Part shown: positions 43,401 through 52,433 of the stretch, one piece after another | Position numbering within the stretch: position 1 is the first letter of the stretch | Layout of the letters: every line of letters begins with the position of its first letter | NCBI GenBank assembly: GCA_029098225.1 | Contig: JAQXNX010000003.1 | Span: 1 to 64,000, forward strand | Direction: 5' to 3' | Length of the DNA: 64,000 nucleotides | From: Spirochaetales bacterium | GTDB lineage: Bacteria > Spirochaetota > Spirochaetia > Treponematales > Treponemataceae | The notes under the pieces: model-generated | Database searches by the model: none | The model's input: only the letters and a program-made list of their open reading frames with translations | What the model was told of the DNA's origin: nothing | Program-made: the position numbers and the translations under genes

Positions 43401-45117
43401 AAAAATAACCGTTTTCTACTGTAGAATAATAGCCCGGAAAATTAATACCTTTATTTGCAAATTTAATTTCCTTTACAAAATCGTTTCCTACATAACCTGT
43501 CTCTAATAAACTGTCTTTAAATTCGTCAGAGAATTCTCCGTTAAAAAAAAAATGTTTATTAAGCAAAAGATGGGCCGCAAGATCAACTTTTTGTGTATAA
43601 ACAGGTGTTACCTCTGAGAATGAAGGCGATTCTCCTTCTTCAAAAGTGGAATAGGCGGATGCAGAAAATTCTCCAAGCCAGAATCCCGAAACATCCAGCT
43701 CAACATTTTCATCTTCGTAATCATTACTTTTTACAGGAAGCTCTTCTGCCTGTTCAGCTTCTATTTGCGGTACAATGTCTTGTACATTGTCTTCAGAAAA
43801 ATCCAGTACGTTATCTGACGATAAGTCAGATGATTTCTCAGAAAGCATATCCTGTGCATAAATATTTTTTGCAAAGAATAAATTCATAATTAATAATAAA
43901 AACGGAATGAGAATATTATTCTTTAGTGTCCTTGCTTTCTGGATTTTTATTTCAGGATGCTTTTTAGAAAGTTCAAGTATTGCTTTTTCAACTTTATTTT
44001 TTTTCTTATTGATATCTTCAAAAAGCGTGAGTTGTTCAGTAAGTTCAGTTTCTTCAATATTTTCAAAGCCAACTCCAAGAAGTCTTATGCCGCGTCCTGA
44101 AATATATTTTTTTTCAAAAAGATTTTTTAAAATTTCAAAAAATGAATCAAGGGTTTTTATATTTGTATCTACAGTCTGTTGTGCTGAAATTGTTGAAAAA
44201 TCATCATAGCGTATTTTAATAAAGGCCGTTTTGGAAAATCCGCCTTCTTTTAATAGACGGAACATTACGCCCTGAGCAAGTTCTAAAAGTTCAGTCTGTG
44301 CTGTATAAGAATCTGTAATGTCATAGGCAAATGTCGTTTCTGAACTAATTGAATGAGATTTTGGCCTGGTAGAAAAAGTTTCAGCTTCTATTCCGCGTAC
44401 TGTGTTATAAAGAAAGCTTGCCATACTTTTTCCAAAAATTAATTTAAGGGAATCAAAAGGAATGTTGTAAATTTGTCTTGTAGTTTTTATTCCATGATTA
44501 TTTAAAACTTCAATTGATTTTACACCAAGTCCCCATACTTTATTTAAGGGAAGAGAAAGCATAAAATCCTGTTCAGTTCCGGGCTTTACATAAAAAAATC
44601 CATCCGGTTTTTTATAGCCCGAAGCAATTTTTGCAAGATATTTTGTTGCTGCAAGCCCGATAGAAACTGTAAGACCCGTTTCTTCAAAAACTTTCTTTTT
44701 AATTTTTACTGCAATTTCTTCGGGTTTTCCAAAAAGCTTTTCCGTTCCAGTAATATCAATAAAAGCTTCATCTATGGACATCTGCTGAACATCTGGTGAA
44801 AATTCTTTAAAAATATTCATAATGCGGCAGGAAAGCTCTGTGTAACGATGCATTCTGCCCCGCACATAAATTCCATTTGGACAAAGCTTATAAGCCTGGA
44901 AAATCGGCATTGCCGAATGAACTCCATATTTTCTGGCTTCGTATGAGGCTGTAGAAACAACACTTCTTCTGTCTTCCGGAAGACCGCCTACTATGACAGG
45001 TTTTCCTTTGTATGAAGGATTATCCAGTTGTTCTACGGATGCAAAAAAAGCATCTAAATCGACGTGCAGATAATAATGTTGTATTGCTTGAGATTTGAGC
45101 TCTTTATTATTCTCCAA
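40447..45117 (-). CDS. dinB: DNA polymerase IV fused in frame to a signal peptide and large outer-membrane-like protein
   Basis: One 1556-codon ORF. Residues 1-398 are a complete Y-family polymerase: YLHVDLDAFFASVEQ, the SIDEAFID catalytic pair, helix-hairpin-helix and little finger, ending at the normal DinB terminus (KIQKARTL). With no stop codon, residues 399-421 then form a signal peptide (NNILIPFLLLIMNLFFAKNI, cleavage after YA). The remaining 1135 residues are Ser/Asn/Phe-rich and beta-strand-like, ending in Phe (GGKLEF) as outer-membrane barrels do. No ATG precedes the hydrophobic stretch; the first is Met411, inside it. Either a stop was lost between two genes, or an internal non-ATG start or signal-peptidase cleavage separates the products. 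The second part belongs to no family I recognise. Confidence 0.8.
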   Translation of the reverse strand: MENNKELKSQAIQHYYLHVDLDAFFASVEQLDNPSYKGKPVIVGGLPEDRRSVVSTASYEARKYGVHSAMPIFQAYKLCPNGIYVRGRMHRYTELSCRIMNIFKEFSPDVQQMSIDEAFIDITGTEKLFGKPEEIAVKIKKKVFEETGLTVSIGLAATKYLAKIASGYKKPDGFFYVKPGTEQDFMLSLPLNKVWGLGVKSIEVLNNHGIKTTRQIYNIPFDSLKLIFGKSMASFLYNTVRGIEAETFSTRPKSHSISSETTFAYDITDSYTAQTELLELAQGVMFRLLKEGGFSKTAFIKIRYDDFSTISAQQTVDTNIKTLDSFFEILKNLFEKKYISGRGIRLLGVGFENIEETELTEQLTLFEDINKKKNKVEKAILELSKKHPEIKIQKARTLKNNILIPFLLLIMNLFFAKNIYAQDMLSEKSSDLSSDNVLDFSEDNVQDIVPQIEAEQAEELPVKSNDYEDENVELDVSGFWLGEFSASAYSTFEEGESPSFSEVTPVYTQKVDLAAHLLLNKHFFFNGEFSDEFKDSLLETGYVGNDFVKEIKFANKGINFPGYYSTVENGYFSYSGNKFSPGVEGHFSNTSENLFFDFMADYENSKTVSKTYYGMNEVQQSYLKPDQFLYGTEFIFPKGSENILTEVKDIYVENIYGQYLDKDGNKYKKLDSSQYFIFIKERKILISPEAKSGKIENQIPKILVTFLSDSDAGQIKNLCGDYDDENSYKGKIQKQFKDSILLKDYEYELISEINGENALKIQNEKNFSPFLCCNTYISKEDAQVYVVNQKSMQEISSYECSSYYKEHSYLNNDYFRALKFYSEITNKNTFAAECPQFPFAKEIPEIYLSKDYESDLLICVQTLTQVQNYLIGNSAAKDSVKVYINGIQDTYAFYSKESGIVKLSKTISETDKIYITYTEDSPEFSEGNVSLAAGMLIKPSDYLNVDFSLTGLIPTIEENPHFAAFGSGIEINKNGFYIKDSLTAAVNKAYIYDDFNAKNKIKLQIIQEDLIYLNKGYLIKNLNLSADSEQIFFINDVFEKSKDKPEEESIFLNQKKYDFSTLSNLNGKITILKLTLGGNVSFTENEYLSAGHLVKTDKPIFSILDFSEAFQQNKTDKTLSKTDEAKLSLTNQNLPVNFLVGAKTEYSLFNIIENQGDSFVLNLSTIPYSCFSTSFSAEAIFSQKRKNNNYLIDLNFPSQKTYDESYKHSGKNQLSGGWKESHIKTETYTAKLSQRITEVFTPSIIYSLNSEDTTINNSLFTDSEQLGLDLPFTFENYTLGFGISRNARTQQDNIEILDYTEGSCKLFNSQNDRLFFYQSIPFYELFESEKGKNLPGLYNSTYDFSYKRKLFYKDIDIIIPSNVLFSASRDTTKKTDIYQLKNSIEFRGINLNPYIEDETFWGISSLLKFPYAHTNSKHNGLLAYNFKIFQTTFLYFNNTSVISFGNEAQLQTDLIWDITANISYSRNGNSSLTQAILTGIFNYKNNFYITRKDSLSYTIGSSYNIIHQKIDYKHSTETKIIKNFATTSLVNTIFTITDSEKMTAFMSLTFGGKLEF

Positions 45118-47086
45118 TGTTAATTACCCTTGTACAGACATTATAACTGTTTTCTTTTTCTGTTGCAAAAAAAGCTGAAATTTTTATTGTAGAATTTTCA
45201 TTTGTGCAGCCGTAAGAAAAATTCAGTGTTGAAGGTGGATTCTGCGGTATTTTAAAATATATTGAATTATTGGAAAGAAGTTCATAATCATTATCACTGT
45301 ATAAAATAGGATTTTTATTGTTTCCTTCAAGAATAACATTACATTCGCAGACATTTACAGGAAGTGTAATTGTAATTGTTCTGATTATATCATCAAAAAT
45401 AATTCTGTCTGAATAAACAAAATTTATGTTATCGGAATCAATCTGTGTAAGTTCTATGTTCTGTGGAATATTTCGTTTTTTTATCTGATGAGTTCTAATA
45501 ATTCCTGTAATGCTTAACGCTATTACCAGCGCCAGACTAAAAATCATTCCCGTACGGATGGTACTTACAGCTGTTTTTCGATTACGTATAATTCCCGCAA
45601 GAATTCTGAAATAAACAAGCAGAATAGGGGAGAGAGTTAAGGAAAGTACAATTGAACTCATTGGATTTGTCATTAATGTATTCTGCAATAGTTCTGGTTC
45701 TGCATAATTTGTTGTTGTATGCGCAACTGGAATAAAGCACCAGATCATTAAAAATAGTAAAATAATGTGAATGACATTATTTTTTATGTAAAGGCAAAAA
45801 ATTGAAAGTATAAATACCGTAAAGAAAAGCGGGAATAATGAAATATCAATCAGAATAAAAATTGACTGATTGATAAAACTTGAAATTACAATAAGAAAAT
45901 CAATGGCTCTGATATGAAAATATTGATTATATAAAAGTGTAATCAAATAAAATAACGTAGAGAAAAAAACAGAGAGTCCTATCTGAATAATTGAATTTGT
46001 ATACATTTTAGCAGTTTCAGAAGAAATGAATTTTAAAATGATTGTTGAAAATCTTCCTGTAAAAAAACAGAACAGACAAATTAAAAAACTCACAGGAACA
46101 ACATACCAGACATATTTTACAGAAGAAAAGGCTATTTTTTTTCTTTGAGTATTTACAAAAAGCAGAAGAAAGAAATAAAAAAGGCATAGCAAGATTATGA
46201 TTTCCAAAGAGATCATAATTGCATGCTCAGATAATCTGAAGTAATGTCCAAACATTTTTAATAAAAAGAAATGCTGATCCAAAGGTTCTGTTTTTCCTGT
46301 TTTAATAAGGTTTATTGCACCCTGAAGAATTAATAAATTAGAATTTTCTCTGTCCTCCAGAAGAATTTTAATTGCCGGAATTCCTTCTTCAAAAAAAGCC
46401 GAAAGCTGTCTGTCATAAGAAAAATTAGAGCGGAAAAGCTTGCTTATATAATTCCATGGTAAAACAGGATTTTTTGTATTTTTAATAAAAAGATTGTAAA
46501 AGCCTGCTACAAAATATGAAGAACTTGAATATTTATTACTGCTGGAAATTACGCTGTATTTGTCTTCGTTTAATTCAACTATTACGGCAATATAATCTTT
46601 ACTTGTATCAAGTCCTTCTATAAAAGTATTAAGTCCGTAAATTCTTTGAATTGAATTTTCAAGAATATTATTTTGAATTTTGTCATCACCGTATGTGAAG
46701 ACAAAATCTATATCAAAATCAAGTGAAGATGTTTTTATGAATTCAGCAGTATGAAGAATAAGATTTTTATTAGAAAGAACGTCATCCATTGAAAAAATAA
46801 AAATTCCGCCTGGCGAAGAAAAATCAAGGTCTTTTTCTTCTTCTTTTTGAGAAGAAGAGGTATTTTTTATGTTTTTTTTACCGGGAAAATGGACAAGTAT
46901 GTTGTAAGGAAAGTCATTTTCGCCGTTAACTACTATACTTTGTGTTTTTGGTTCAAGAGAAGCCTTATTTAAAAAACTATAAACTTCACCACATAGCTCA
47001 GAACCGCTTTTTACCTCGGCAAAAAGAAGGGTATAATTAAAGAGACAAATTAAAAATAAAAAAAGCAGTTTCTTTAGTCTGTTCAT
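45107..47086 (-). CDS. Polytopic membrane protein with large extracytoplasmic domains
   Basis: A 659-aa protein with a signal peptide (residues 1-23, ending LLFAEV) and an extracytoplasmic domain to about residue 280. Eight to nine membrane helices follow (about 290-530), then a second extracytoplasmic beta domain. The first domain (NDFPYNILVHFPG...FIFSMDD) loosely recalls exported M28-type peptidase-like folds, but no zinc ligands can be identified, so I assign no enzyme. Its 3' end overlaps the dinB start by 11 nt, so dinB and its fused outer-membrane part are translated with an envelope gene, which hints that the OM part is the functional neighbour. Confidence 0.8.
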   Translation of the reverse strand: MNRLKKLLFLFLICLFNYTLLFAEVKSGSELCGEVYSFLNKASLEPKTQSIVVNGENDFPYNILVHFPGKKNIKNTSSSQKEEEKDLDFSSPGGIFIFSMDDVLSNKNLILHTAEFIKTSSLDFDIDFVFTYGDDKIQNNILENSIQRIYGLNTFIEGLDTSKDYIAVIVELNEDKYSVISSSNKYSSSSYFVAGFYNLFIKNTKNPVLPWNYISKLFRSNFSYDRQLSAFFEEGIPAIKILLEDRENSNLLILQGAINLIKTGKTEPLDQHFFLLKMFGHYFRLSEHAIMISLEIIILLCLFYFFLLLFVNTQRKKIAFSSVKYVWYVVPVSFLICLFCFFTGRFSTIILKFISSETAKMYTNSIIQIGLSVFFSTLFYLITLLYNQYFHIRAIDFLIVISSFINQSIFILIDISLFPLFFTVFILSIFCLYIKNNVIHIILLFLMIWCFIPVAHTTTNYAEPELLQNTLMTNPMSSIVLSLTLSPILLVYFRILAGIIRNRKTAVSTIRTGMIFSLALVIALSITGIIRTHQIKKRNIPQNIELTQIDSDNINFVYSDRIIFDDIIRTITITLPVNVCECNVILEGNNKNPILYSDNDYELLSNNSIYFKIPQNPPSTLNFSYGCTNENSTIKISAFFATEKENSYNVCTRVINIGE

Positions 47087-47103
47087 CTTTTAATTTTTTA
47101 TTA

Positions 47104-47132
47104 TTTACAATAGAAGTCCTATGGTGTATAAT
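47104..47132 (+). promoter_or_regulatory. Promoter of the 47206-51693 operon
   Basis: TTTACA (47104-47109), 17 bp, TATAAT (47127-47132). The leader to the ATG at 47206 is about 65 nt. Confidence 0.6.
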
Positions 47133-47205
47133 AATACTGATATTCAAATAAAAAAAGAAGAGTAATATTCTAATCTTTTTTAAAAATTTGGACATGTAGG
47201 TAAAA

Positions 47206-48372
47206 ATGGGTGCCGGCGACAAAAAATTTATGCTTGAACTTCCTCTTAAGGTCGTTTTAACCGAAGATGGAGCTTCAAATTTTATAAGTCATAATAAAAA
47301 ACTTCTTAGATTTAAACTTGCAGATAATGTAGAGGAATATGGAATTTCTCTAAATAAATTTTCTCCGCAGTCAATCCAGAGTATGATTCTGCTCGATTAT
47401 ATTTCTAAAATTGAAATTTCTATGTCTGAATTTGTTTCTTCCCGCCAGGAAGTAATGGATTTGTCAAAGGTTATTGTATATTCAATTTTATATAAACAGT
47501 TTGACCGCGATGTTTACGGCGATTTAATTCAATGTGAATGTGTCAGAAAGCATAACAGAGCAAATCCTTCTCATTTAATTGATGAACGTACACAAATGAC
47601 AGAACGTCAGCTTCGCTCAATTTTGCAGAATAAAGAAAATATTATTCAGACGACAAGAAAACAGATTCTTGAACCAATCTGGAATTCAATAATGACAAAT
47701 AAAGATTTTTCTAATGAAGAAAAAAATATTTATCTTTTAATGTCAGAAAAATTTATGAATCGTCTTGGATTAATGAACTGGTACATTATAACTCTTTTTG
47801 CAAAAAACGAAGGTGCAAACGAAATGTATGTTGCAATCCGCAATAAGCTCAGCTCTTATATGGAAAAATCAAAGGTTGCAGAATATATTTCGGTAATGGT
47901 AATGGAGCTTGCACTTAATAACGAAAATACAAATATCCGCAAAGAAGCTAAGCAGATGTATCATGGAATAGAAGATATTGATGCTTTGATTTTTGATCCG
48001 GAAGTACGTGCTAAGATTGTTCAGGAATTGCAGAGAAAGCATGAACTTGTATTCCTTTCATGGAAACTTGGTGGAGGTTCAACTTCTATCGGAAAGCAGG
48101 GAAGACTTTCTATTACACTTTATAATAAGGATGATGAGTTCCAGGAAGTAAAAGAGAATATTGAATCAGCAAAAGCTTCTAACACTAACAAACGTTCGTT
48201 AATAGACTTCTATAGGGAATTGCCGGAAGGTCAGGAAGGTACTGATTTAGGCTTGTATTATCTTTCTTATCTTGATGATGCCTGTAAAAAAGTAAATGTA
48301 AAATTTGAATCTCTTGTAAATCAGTTCTCTGCAAGTGATCTTACCGTCATCAACTTGAATTTCAACTTCTGA
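47206..48372 (+). CDS. Soluble protein of unknown function
   Basis: A 388-aa cytoplasmic-looking protein, mostly helical, with no membrane segment. I do not recognise it. Two stretches faintly recall GHKL ATPases: VMVMELALNNENTNIRKEAK (N-box-like) and EGTDLGLYYLSYLDDACKKV (G2-box-like), in the right order; the ATP-lid glycines are not convincing. It is the first gene of a tightly packed run leading to a lipoprotein, trmB and ligA. A TAGGT ribosome-like site precedes the ATG. Confidence 0.8.
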   Translation: MGAGDKKFMLELPLKVVLTEDGASNFISHNKKLLRFKLADNVEEYGISLNKFSPQSIQSMILLDYISKIEISMSEFVSSRQEVMDLSKVIVYSILYKQFDRDVYGDLIQCECVRKHNRANPSHLIDERTQMTERQLRSILQNKENIIQTTRKQILEPIWNSIMTNKDFSNEEKNIYLLMSEKFMNRLGLMNWYIITLFAKNEGANEMYVAIRNKLSSYMEKSKVAEYISVMVMELALNNENTNIRKEAKQMYHGIEDIDALIFDPEVRAKIVQELQRKHELVFLSWKLGGGSTSIGKQGRLSITLYNKDDEFQEVKENIESAKASNTNKRSLIDFYRELPEGQEGTDLGLYYLSYLDDACKKVNVKFESLVNQFSASDLTVINLNFNF

Positions 48373-48376
48373 TTTT

Positions 48377-49033
48377 ATGGGTAAATTTAAAGCTTTTAAT
48401 TTATTTTTTTCTCTGTTTATAGTTATAAGTCTGTCTGTTTTTTGTTTTACCGGCTGTATGCAGGTCGTTCCGGAAGTTGCAGAAACAGATACTTCTGTAA
48501 TTTTTGAATATTCTGATGATGAAAAACCAAATGTCCGGCTTTCAGTTTTTGCACATTCTTTATCAGATGTTCGTCGTTACGATAATCTTGAGCTTTCCTG
48601 CGAAGGTTCGGATTTTTGTTGGGAAACATCGGATCTTGCTATAATTTCTGATGGAAATTATGATTGGGTTGGAAATACAAATTTTATTGTTCCTGAAGGT
48701 TATATAATTCCAACAGGAATTTATGAAATGACCTTTATTAATGCGGATGGAGAAAGTGAATCAATTAACGTAAAAATTGACTACGATGAAAAATATTATT
48801 CGTTAAATCAGGTTCAGGCTGAAGAAGAAGCAAAAAGAGATGGCGGGCGAAAAAGAATAGCAATATATAATTATGATAAAATTTTAGTTTACTTTGGACA
48901 GCAAACAGAAAATTTAAAAACAGAATTTAATATCAGAGAAGTTTATAGAGATGCAAAATACTATCAATATGTTTATCTTGTTCCTTCAAAAGGAGTTGTA
49001 TGCATATTGAAAGAAATTGAGATGGAAGATTAA
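48377..49033 (+). CDS. Lipoprotein of unknown function
   Basis: A 218-aa protein with a lipoprotein signal (hydrophobic residues 9-26, lipobox CFTGC, Cys at 27). The mature part has an Ig-like or beta-sandwich feel (IIPTGIYEMTFINADGESES) and a basic patch near residue 155 (KRDGGRKRIAIYNYDK). No family is recognised. It starts 4 nt after the preceding stop and ends 3 nt before trmB, so all are co-translated. Probably a periplasm-facing membrane lipoprotein. Confidence 0.8.
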   Translation: MGKFKAFNLFFSLFIVISLSVFCFTGCMQVVPEVAETDTSVIFEYSDDEKPNVRLSVFAHSLSDVRRYDNLELSCEGSDFCWETSDLAIISDGNYDWVGNTNFIVPEGYIIPTGIYEMTFINADGESESINVKIDYDEKYYSLNQVQAEEEAKRDGGRKRIAIYNYDKILVYFGQQTENLKTEFNIREVYRDAKYYQYVYLVPSKGVVCILKEIEMED

Positions 49034-49036
49034 AAT

Positions 49037-49771
49037 ATGGAAGATAATGTTCAGGAAAAAGAGGAACCTTCGTCCTCGAATAAAAAGAATTTTACAGGTC
49101 CTGCCAGAGAAGTAAAAACTTACGTTTTGAGAATTGGCAGAATGACATCTGCTCAGGAAAAGGCTTATAATGAGCTTTCTCCTTCCTGGTGCATTCCTTA
49201 TGAGAAGAAGCAGTTAAATTTTGTAGATATTTTTGGAAATACAAATCCAATTATTGTTGAAATTGGTTTTGGAATGGGGGACGCAACTGTTGAGCTCGCA
49301 GCAAAAAATCCTAATATTAATTATCTGGGAATAGAAGTTCACAGACCCGGAGTAGGAAAGGTCCTTTCAGAAATTAAAAGAAGAGAATTAAAAAATCTTT
49401 TTATTATTGAACACGATGCTCTTGAAGTTCTGGAAAATATGATAGGCGATAATTCTATTAACGGCTTTCATATATTTTTCCCGGATCCATGGCCAAAAAA
49501 AAGACATCATAAAAGAAGAATGATTCAGCGTCCGCGCACAAATTTAATGGTTCAAAAACTTGCTCCAAAAGGCTATTTATATTTTGTAACTGACTGGCTG
49601 GAATATGCTGAATTTGCACTTGAAGAATTAACACAGACTGAAAATCTTATAAATAAATATGATGGCTTTGCTCCGGCGCAGCCATGGCGTATTCAGACAA
49701 AATTTGAACGTAAAGGTCTTGCTGCCAGCAGACAGATTACTGAATTATTATTTGAAAAAAAGGATATTTAA
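49037..49771 (+). CDS. trmB: tRNA (guanine46-N7)-methyltransferase
   Basis: TrmB methylates G46 in the variable loop of tRNA. The 244-aa protein has the SAM-binding segment VEIGFGMGDATVELA, the YLGIEVHRPGVGK motif, and the family hallmark FHIFFPDPWPKKRHHKRRM. The C-terminal TKFERKG segment is typical. Its stop overlaps the ligA start (TAATG), so ligase and methyltransferase are coupled. Normal length after an extra 30-residue polar N-terminus. Confidence 0.95.
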   Translation: MEDNVQEKEEPSSSNKKNFTGPAREVKTYVLRIGRMTSAQEKAYNELSPSWCIPYEKKQLNFVDIFGNTNPIIVEIGFGMGDATVELAAKNPNINYLGIEVHRPGVGKVLSEIKRRELKNLFIIEHDALEVLENMIGDNSINGFHIFFPDPWPKKRHHKRRMIQRPRTNLMVQKLAPKGYLYFVTDWLEYAEFALEELTQTENLINKYDGFAPAQPWRIQTKFERKGLAASRQITELLFEKKDI

Positions 49772-51693
49772 TGGATTTAACGGCACAGAATAGAATTGCA
49801 GAACTTGAGCAGTTGATTTTAAAATATCAGAATTCTTATTACAATGGCGAAGCAGAAATTTCTGATGCAGAATTTGATAAGCTTTGGGACGAACTAAAAG
49901 CGTTAAATCCTTCAGATCCGATTCTTCAAAAAGTTGGTGCCGATTCCGGAAATTTTGAAAAAGCAGAACATATTATGCCTATGGGAAGTCAGGAAAAAGC
50001 AGCAGATCCTGAACAGTTTTTACAGTGGGCTTCAAAGCATATATATGATAGATATTTGGTTGAATATAAGCTTGATGGAGCCTCTCTTGAATTGCAGTAC
50101 CGTAATGGTTATCTGGTAAAGGCAGTTACGCGCGGAAATGGTTCTATTGGAGATGACATTACAGAGAATGCAAAAAAAATGAGTGGCGTAAATGCTGCAA
50201 TTTATAAAGACGGTGAATTAGTCCCATTTACTGGTGGAATTCGCGGCGAAGTTATAATGACTCATGAGGTTCACAAAACTCATTTTGCAGATAAAGCTAA
50301 CTGCCGCAATGCAGCAAATGGCCTCATGAAAAGAAAAGACGGTAAAGGAAGCGAATATTTAAAACTGATTGTTTATGATGCTTTAAGTACCGACGAAAAA
50401 AAATGGTTTAATTGCGAAGAAGAAAAAATCAAATGGCTTATGGATTGCGGTTTTAATGTTGTAAGACTTGTAATCTGTAAAACGCCTGACAGAGTAATTG
50501 CTTATCGGGCAAAGGTTATGGAAGAACGCAAAAGCCTTGAATACGATATTGACGGACTTGTTGTTAAAGAAAGCGCAATTAATTTGACAGATGCTTCGCG
50601 TGCACGTCCAGATCGGCAGATAGCCTTCAAATTCAGTCTGGAAGAAGCTGTTTCTACCTTACGAAAAGTCGAATGGAGTATAAGCGGTTCAACCTATACA
50701 CCTGTTGCAGTTTTTGATGAAGTAGAATTGAATGGTACAAAAGTCCAGCGTGCAAGTCTTGCAAATCCTGATACTTTACGAAAGCTTGATGTAAAAATTG
50801 GAAGTCATGTTGTCGTTGTAAAACGCGGTGAAATTATTCCAAAAATTGAAAGTGTTGTGGAAGAAGCAGATATTCAAACAGTTCCTGTTGATTTTCCTTG
50901 TGTTTGTGAGGTTTGCGGAACAAAGCTTGTCGATGAAGGCAGTCGTTTGTATTGTCCGAACCGCGACTGTTCAAAAAGAATTCTTCATCAGCTTTTAAAA
51001 TATCAGAGTGTAGCAGACATTCGTGATTTAGGAGAAACTTTAATTACTCAGCTTTTTAATGATAAACGGGTAAGAAGTATTTCTGATTTGTATTCGCTTC
51101 AGATTGAAGATTTAATTCCTTATTTTTTGAATGATGAAAGCATTGAAAAGGATAAAAAATCTTTAGGTGCAGAAAAGGTTTATAAAAGTATACAGTCTCA
51201 CAGAAATTTGAGGCTCCAGACCTTTCTGGCCGGTTTTGATATTGAAGGTTTTGGCGAAACTCAGGCAGAAAAACTTGTTAAATCTGGTTTTGATACTTTA
51301 GAAAAAATGCTTAATGCAACAGTAGATCAGATTTCTAATGTTTACGGCTTCGCAGAAATTTCTGCAAAAACTATCGTTGACGGCTTAAAAGAAAATGCCG
51401 GGGAAATGCGTTCGTTAATTGAAAATAATATTATAACTATAAAAGCTGAAGGCGGGGGAAAGCTTTCTGGTCTTTCTTTCTGCTTTACAGGTGAACTTGT
51501 TACAATGAAACGTCTTGACGCAGAAAAGCTTGTGAAAGATAATGGAGGAAGTCCTAAATCTTCTGTTACAAAAGATTTGTCTTATCTTGTTACAAATGAT
51601 ACTTCCAGCGGTTCCTCTAAAAACGAAAAGGCAAGAAAATTTGGCGTTAAAGTTATTTCTGAAAAGGAATTTCTTGAACTTGTAAATAATTAA
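49771..51693 (+). CDS. ligA: NAD-dependent DNA ligase
   Basis: LigA seals nicks using NAD+. The adenylation lysine lies in VEYKLDGASLELQ (KxDG), followed by VTRGNGSIGDDITEN and IRGEVIM. The OB-fold region is KFSLEEA...RAS. A four-Cys zinc finger (CEVCGTKL with YCPNRDCSKR) precedes helix-hairpin-helix repeats, and a BRCT domain ends the protein (LSGLSFCFTGELVTMKRLDA). At 640 aa it is about 30 shorter than typical, without losing a recognised domain. The start overlaps the trmB stop codon. Confidence 0.95.
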   Translation: MDLTAQNRIAELEQLILKYQNSYYNGEAEISDAEFDKLWDELKALNPSDPILQKVGADSGNFEKAEHIMPMGSQEKAADPEQFLQWASKHIYDRYLVEYKLDGASLELQYRNGYLVKAVTRGNGSIGDDITENAKKMSGVNAAIYKDGELVPFTGGIRGEVIMTHEVHKTHFADKANCRNAANGLMKRKDGKGSEYLKLIVYDALSTDEKKWFNCEEEKIKWLMDCGFNVVRLVICKTPDRVIAYRAKVMEERKSLEYDIDGLVVKESAINLTDASRARPDRQIAFKFSLEEAVSTLRKVEWSISGSTYTPVAVFDEVELNGTKVQRASLANPDTLRKLDVKIGSHVVVVKRGEIIPKIESVVEEADIQTVPVDFPCVCEVCGTKLVDEGSRLYCPNRDCSKRILHQLLKYQSVADIRDLGETLITQLFNDKRVRSISDLYSLQIEDLIPYFLNDESIEKDKKSLGAEKVYKSIQSHRNLRLQTFLAGFDIEGFGETQAEKLVKSGFDTLEKMLNATVDQISNVYGFAEISAKTIVDGLKENAGEMRSLIENNIITIKAEGGGKLSGLSFCFTGELVTMKRLDAEKLVKDNGGSPKSSVTKDLSYLVTNDTSSGSSKNEKARKFGVKVISEKEFLELVNN

Positions 51694-51733
51694 TGCGATT
51701 TGGAAGTTTTTCTGTTTGCATAAACTGAACGTT

Positions 51734-52366
51734 ATGAATAAAAGCAAAAATGAATCAAGAAAATCAAAAATAGTTTCTGCCTTTATTAATCTGTTCATCT
51801 TAATTTTTGTCTTTTATGTTTTTTTTAATTTTTTACTTTTCTTTAAATGTATAGTTTCTTTTTCAAAAATTCCTGATAACAAATCCTGTGAATATTTAAG
51901 AATAAAAATTTACGGTTCATCTTCTTCCGATGAAGGAAATACGGTTAGTGCTTCTTTTTCGATAATAGATTCGAATGGAAATGAAATTGCTGTAATAGAG
52001 CGTTCCTGGAAAGGAAATTATCTTTGTGTAGAATTTGAAAAAGCTTCTTATAAATATAAATCTGTAATGTTTCCTTCGAGAATTTATGGAAAAGAAAAAA
52101 TCTATGAAGAAAATGTAAAACGTCATGGAACTTCGCTTGAAAAATATTACAACGATAACGGACAGTGCATGCTGTTAGGTTATGGTTCTTCTTTAGCTCA
52201 GAGAAAAGCTCTGTATAATATTTGTGTCATTGCCACAAAAAAATATCCTTTCTACGATTTTGCAATTTCCAGAAATATTCTGATTGATTTGTCAATGTGT
52301 AAAAATGATGTATATTATTCAATAATTCAGAATTCTCGTGGAGAACTGGAGCTTCAGGAATTATAA
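51734..52366 (+). CDS. Single-span membrane protein, unknown function
   Basis: A 210-aa protein with a basic N-terminus (MNKSKNESRKSK), one membrane helix at about residues 18-42 and an extracytoplasmic domain without recognised motifs. I start at the ATG at 51734 rather than the in-frame TTG at 51716, because the basic segment then directly precedes the helix as in signal anchors. No clear ribosome site. It follows ligA by 40 nt and ends before a shared hairpin terminator. Confidence 0.65.
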   Translation: MNKSKNESRKSKIVSAFINLFILIFVFYVFFNFLLFFKCIVSFSKIPDNKSCEYLRIKIYGSSSSDEGNTVSASFSIIDSNGNEIAVIERSWKGNYLCVEFEKASYKYKSVMFPSRIYGKEKIYEENVKRHGTSLEKYYNDNGQCMLLGYGSSLAQRKALYNICVIATKKYPFYDFAISRNILIDLSMCKNDVYYSIIQNSRGELELQEL

Positions 52367-52380
52367 AATAAATTCAAATA

Positions 52381-52402
52381 GCCCGGCAAAATTCAGCCGG
52401 GC
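52381..52402. terminator. Bidirectional hairpin terminator
   Basis: GCCCGGC, an 8-nt loop, GCCGGGC. On the minus strand it continues into TATTTGAATTTATTTT. It lies between the convergent 51734 and M23 peptidase genes. Confidence 0.75.
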
Positions 52403-52433
52403 AAAAAATTCATTTTATAAAACGCTCATAAAA

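Noticed and set aside
43593-44209. Plus-strand ORFs of about 100 codons opposite the DinB fusion
   Set aside because: They are antisense shadows of the long ORF, with biased low-complexity translations and no ribosome sites.
45107-47086. M28-family exported peptidase
   Set aside because: The N-terminal domain is only loosely similar and none of the zinc-binding residues can be placed.
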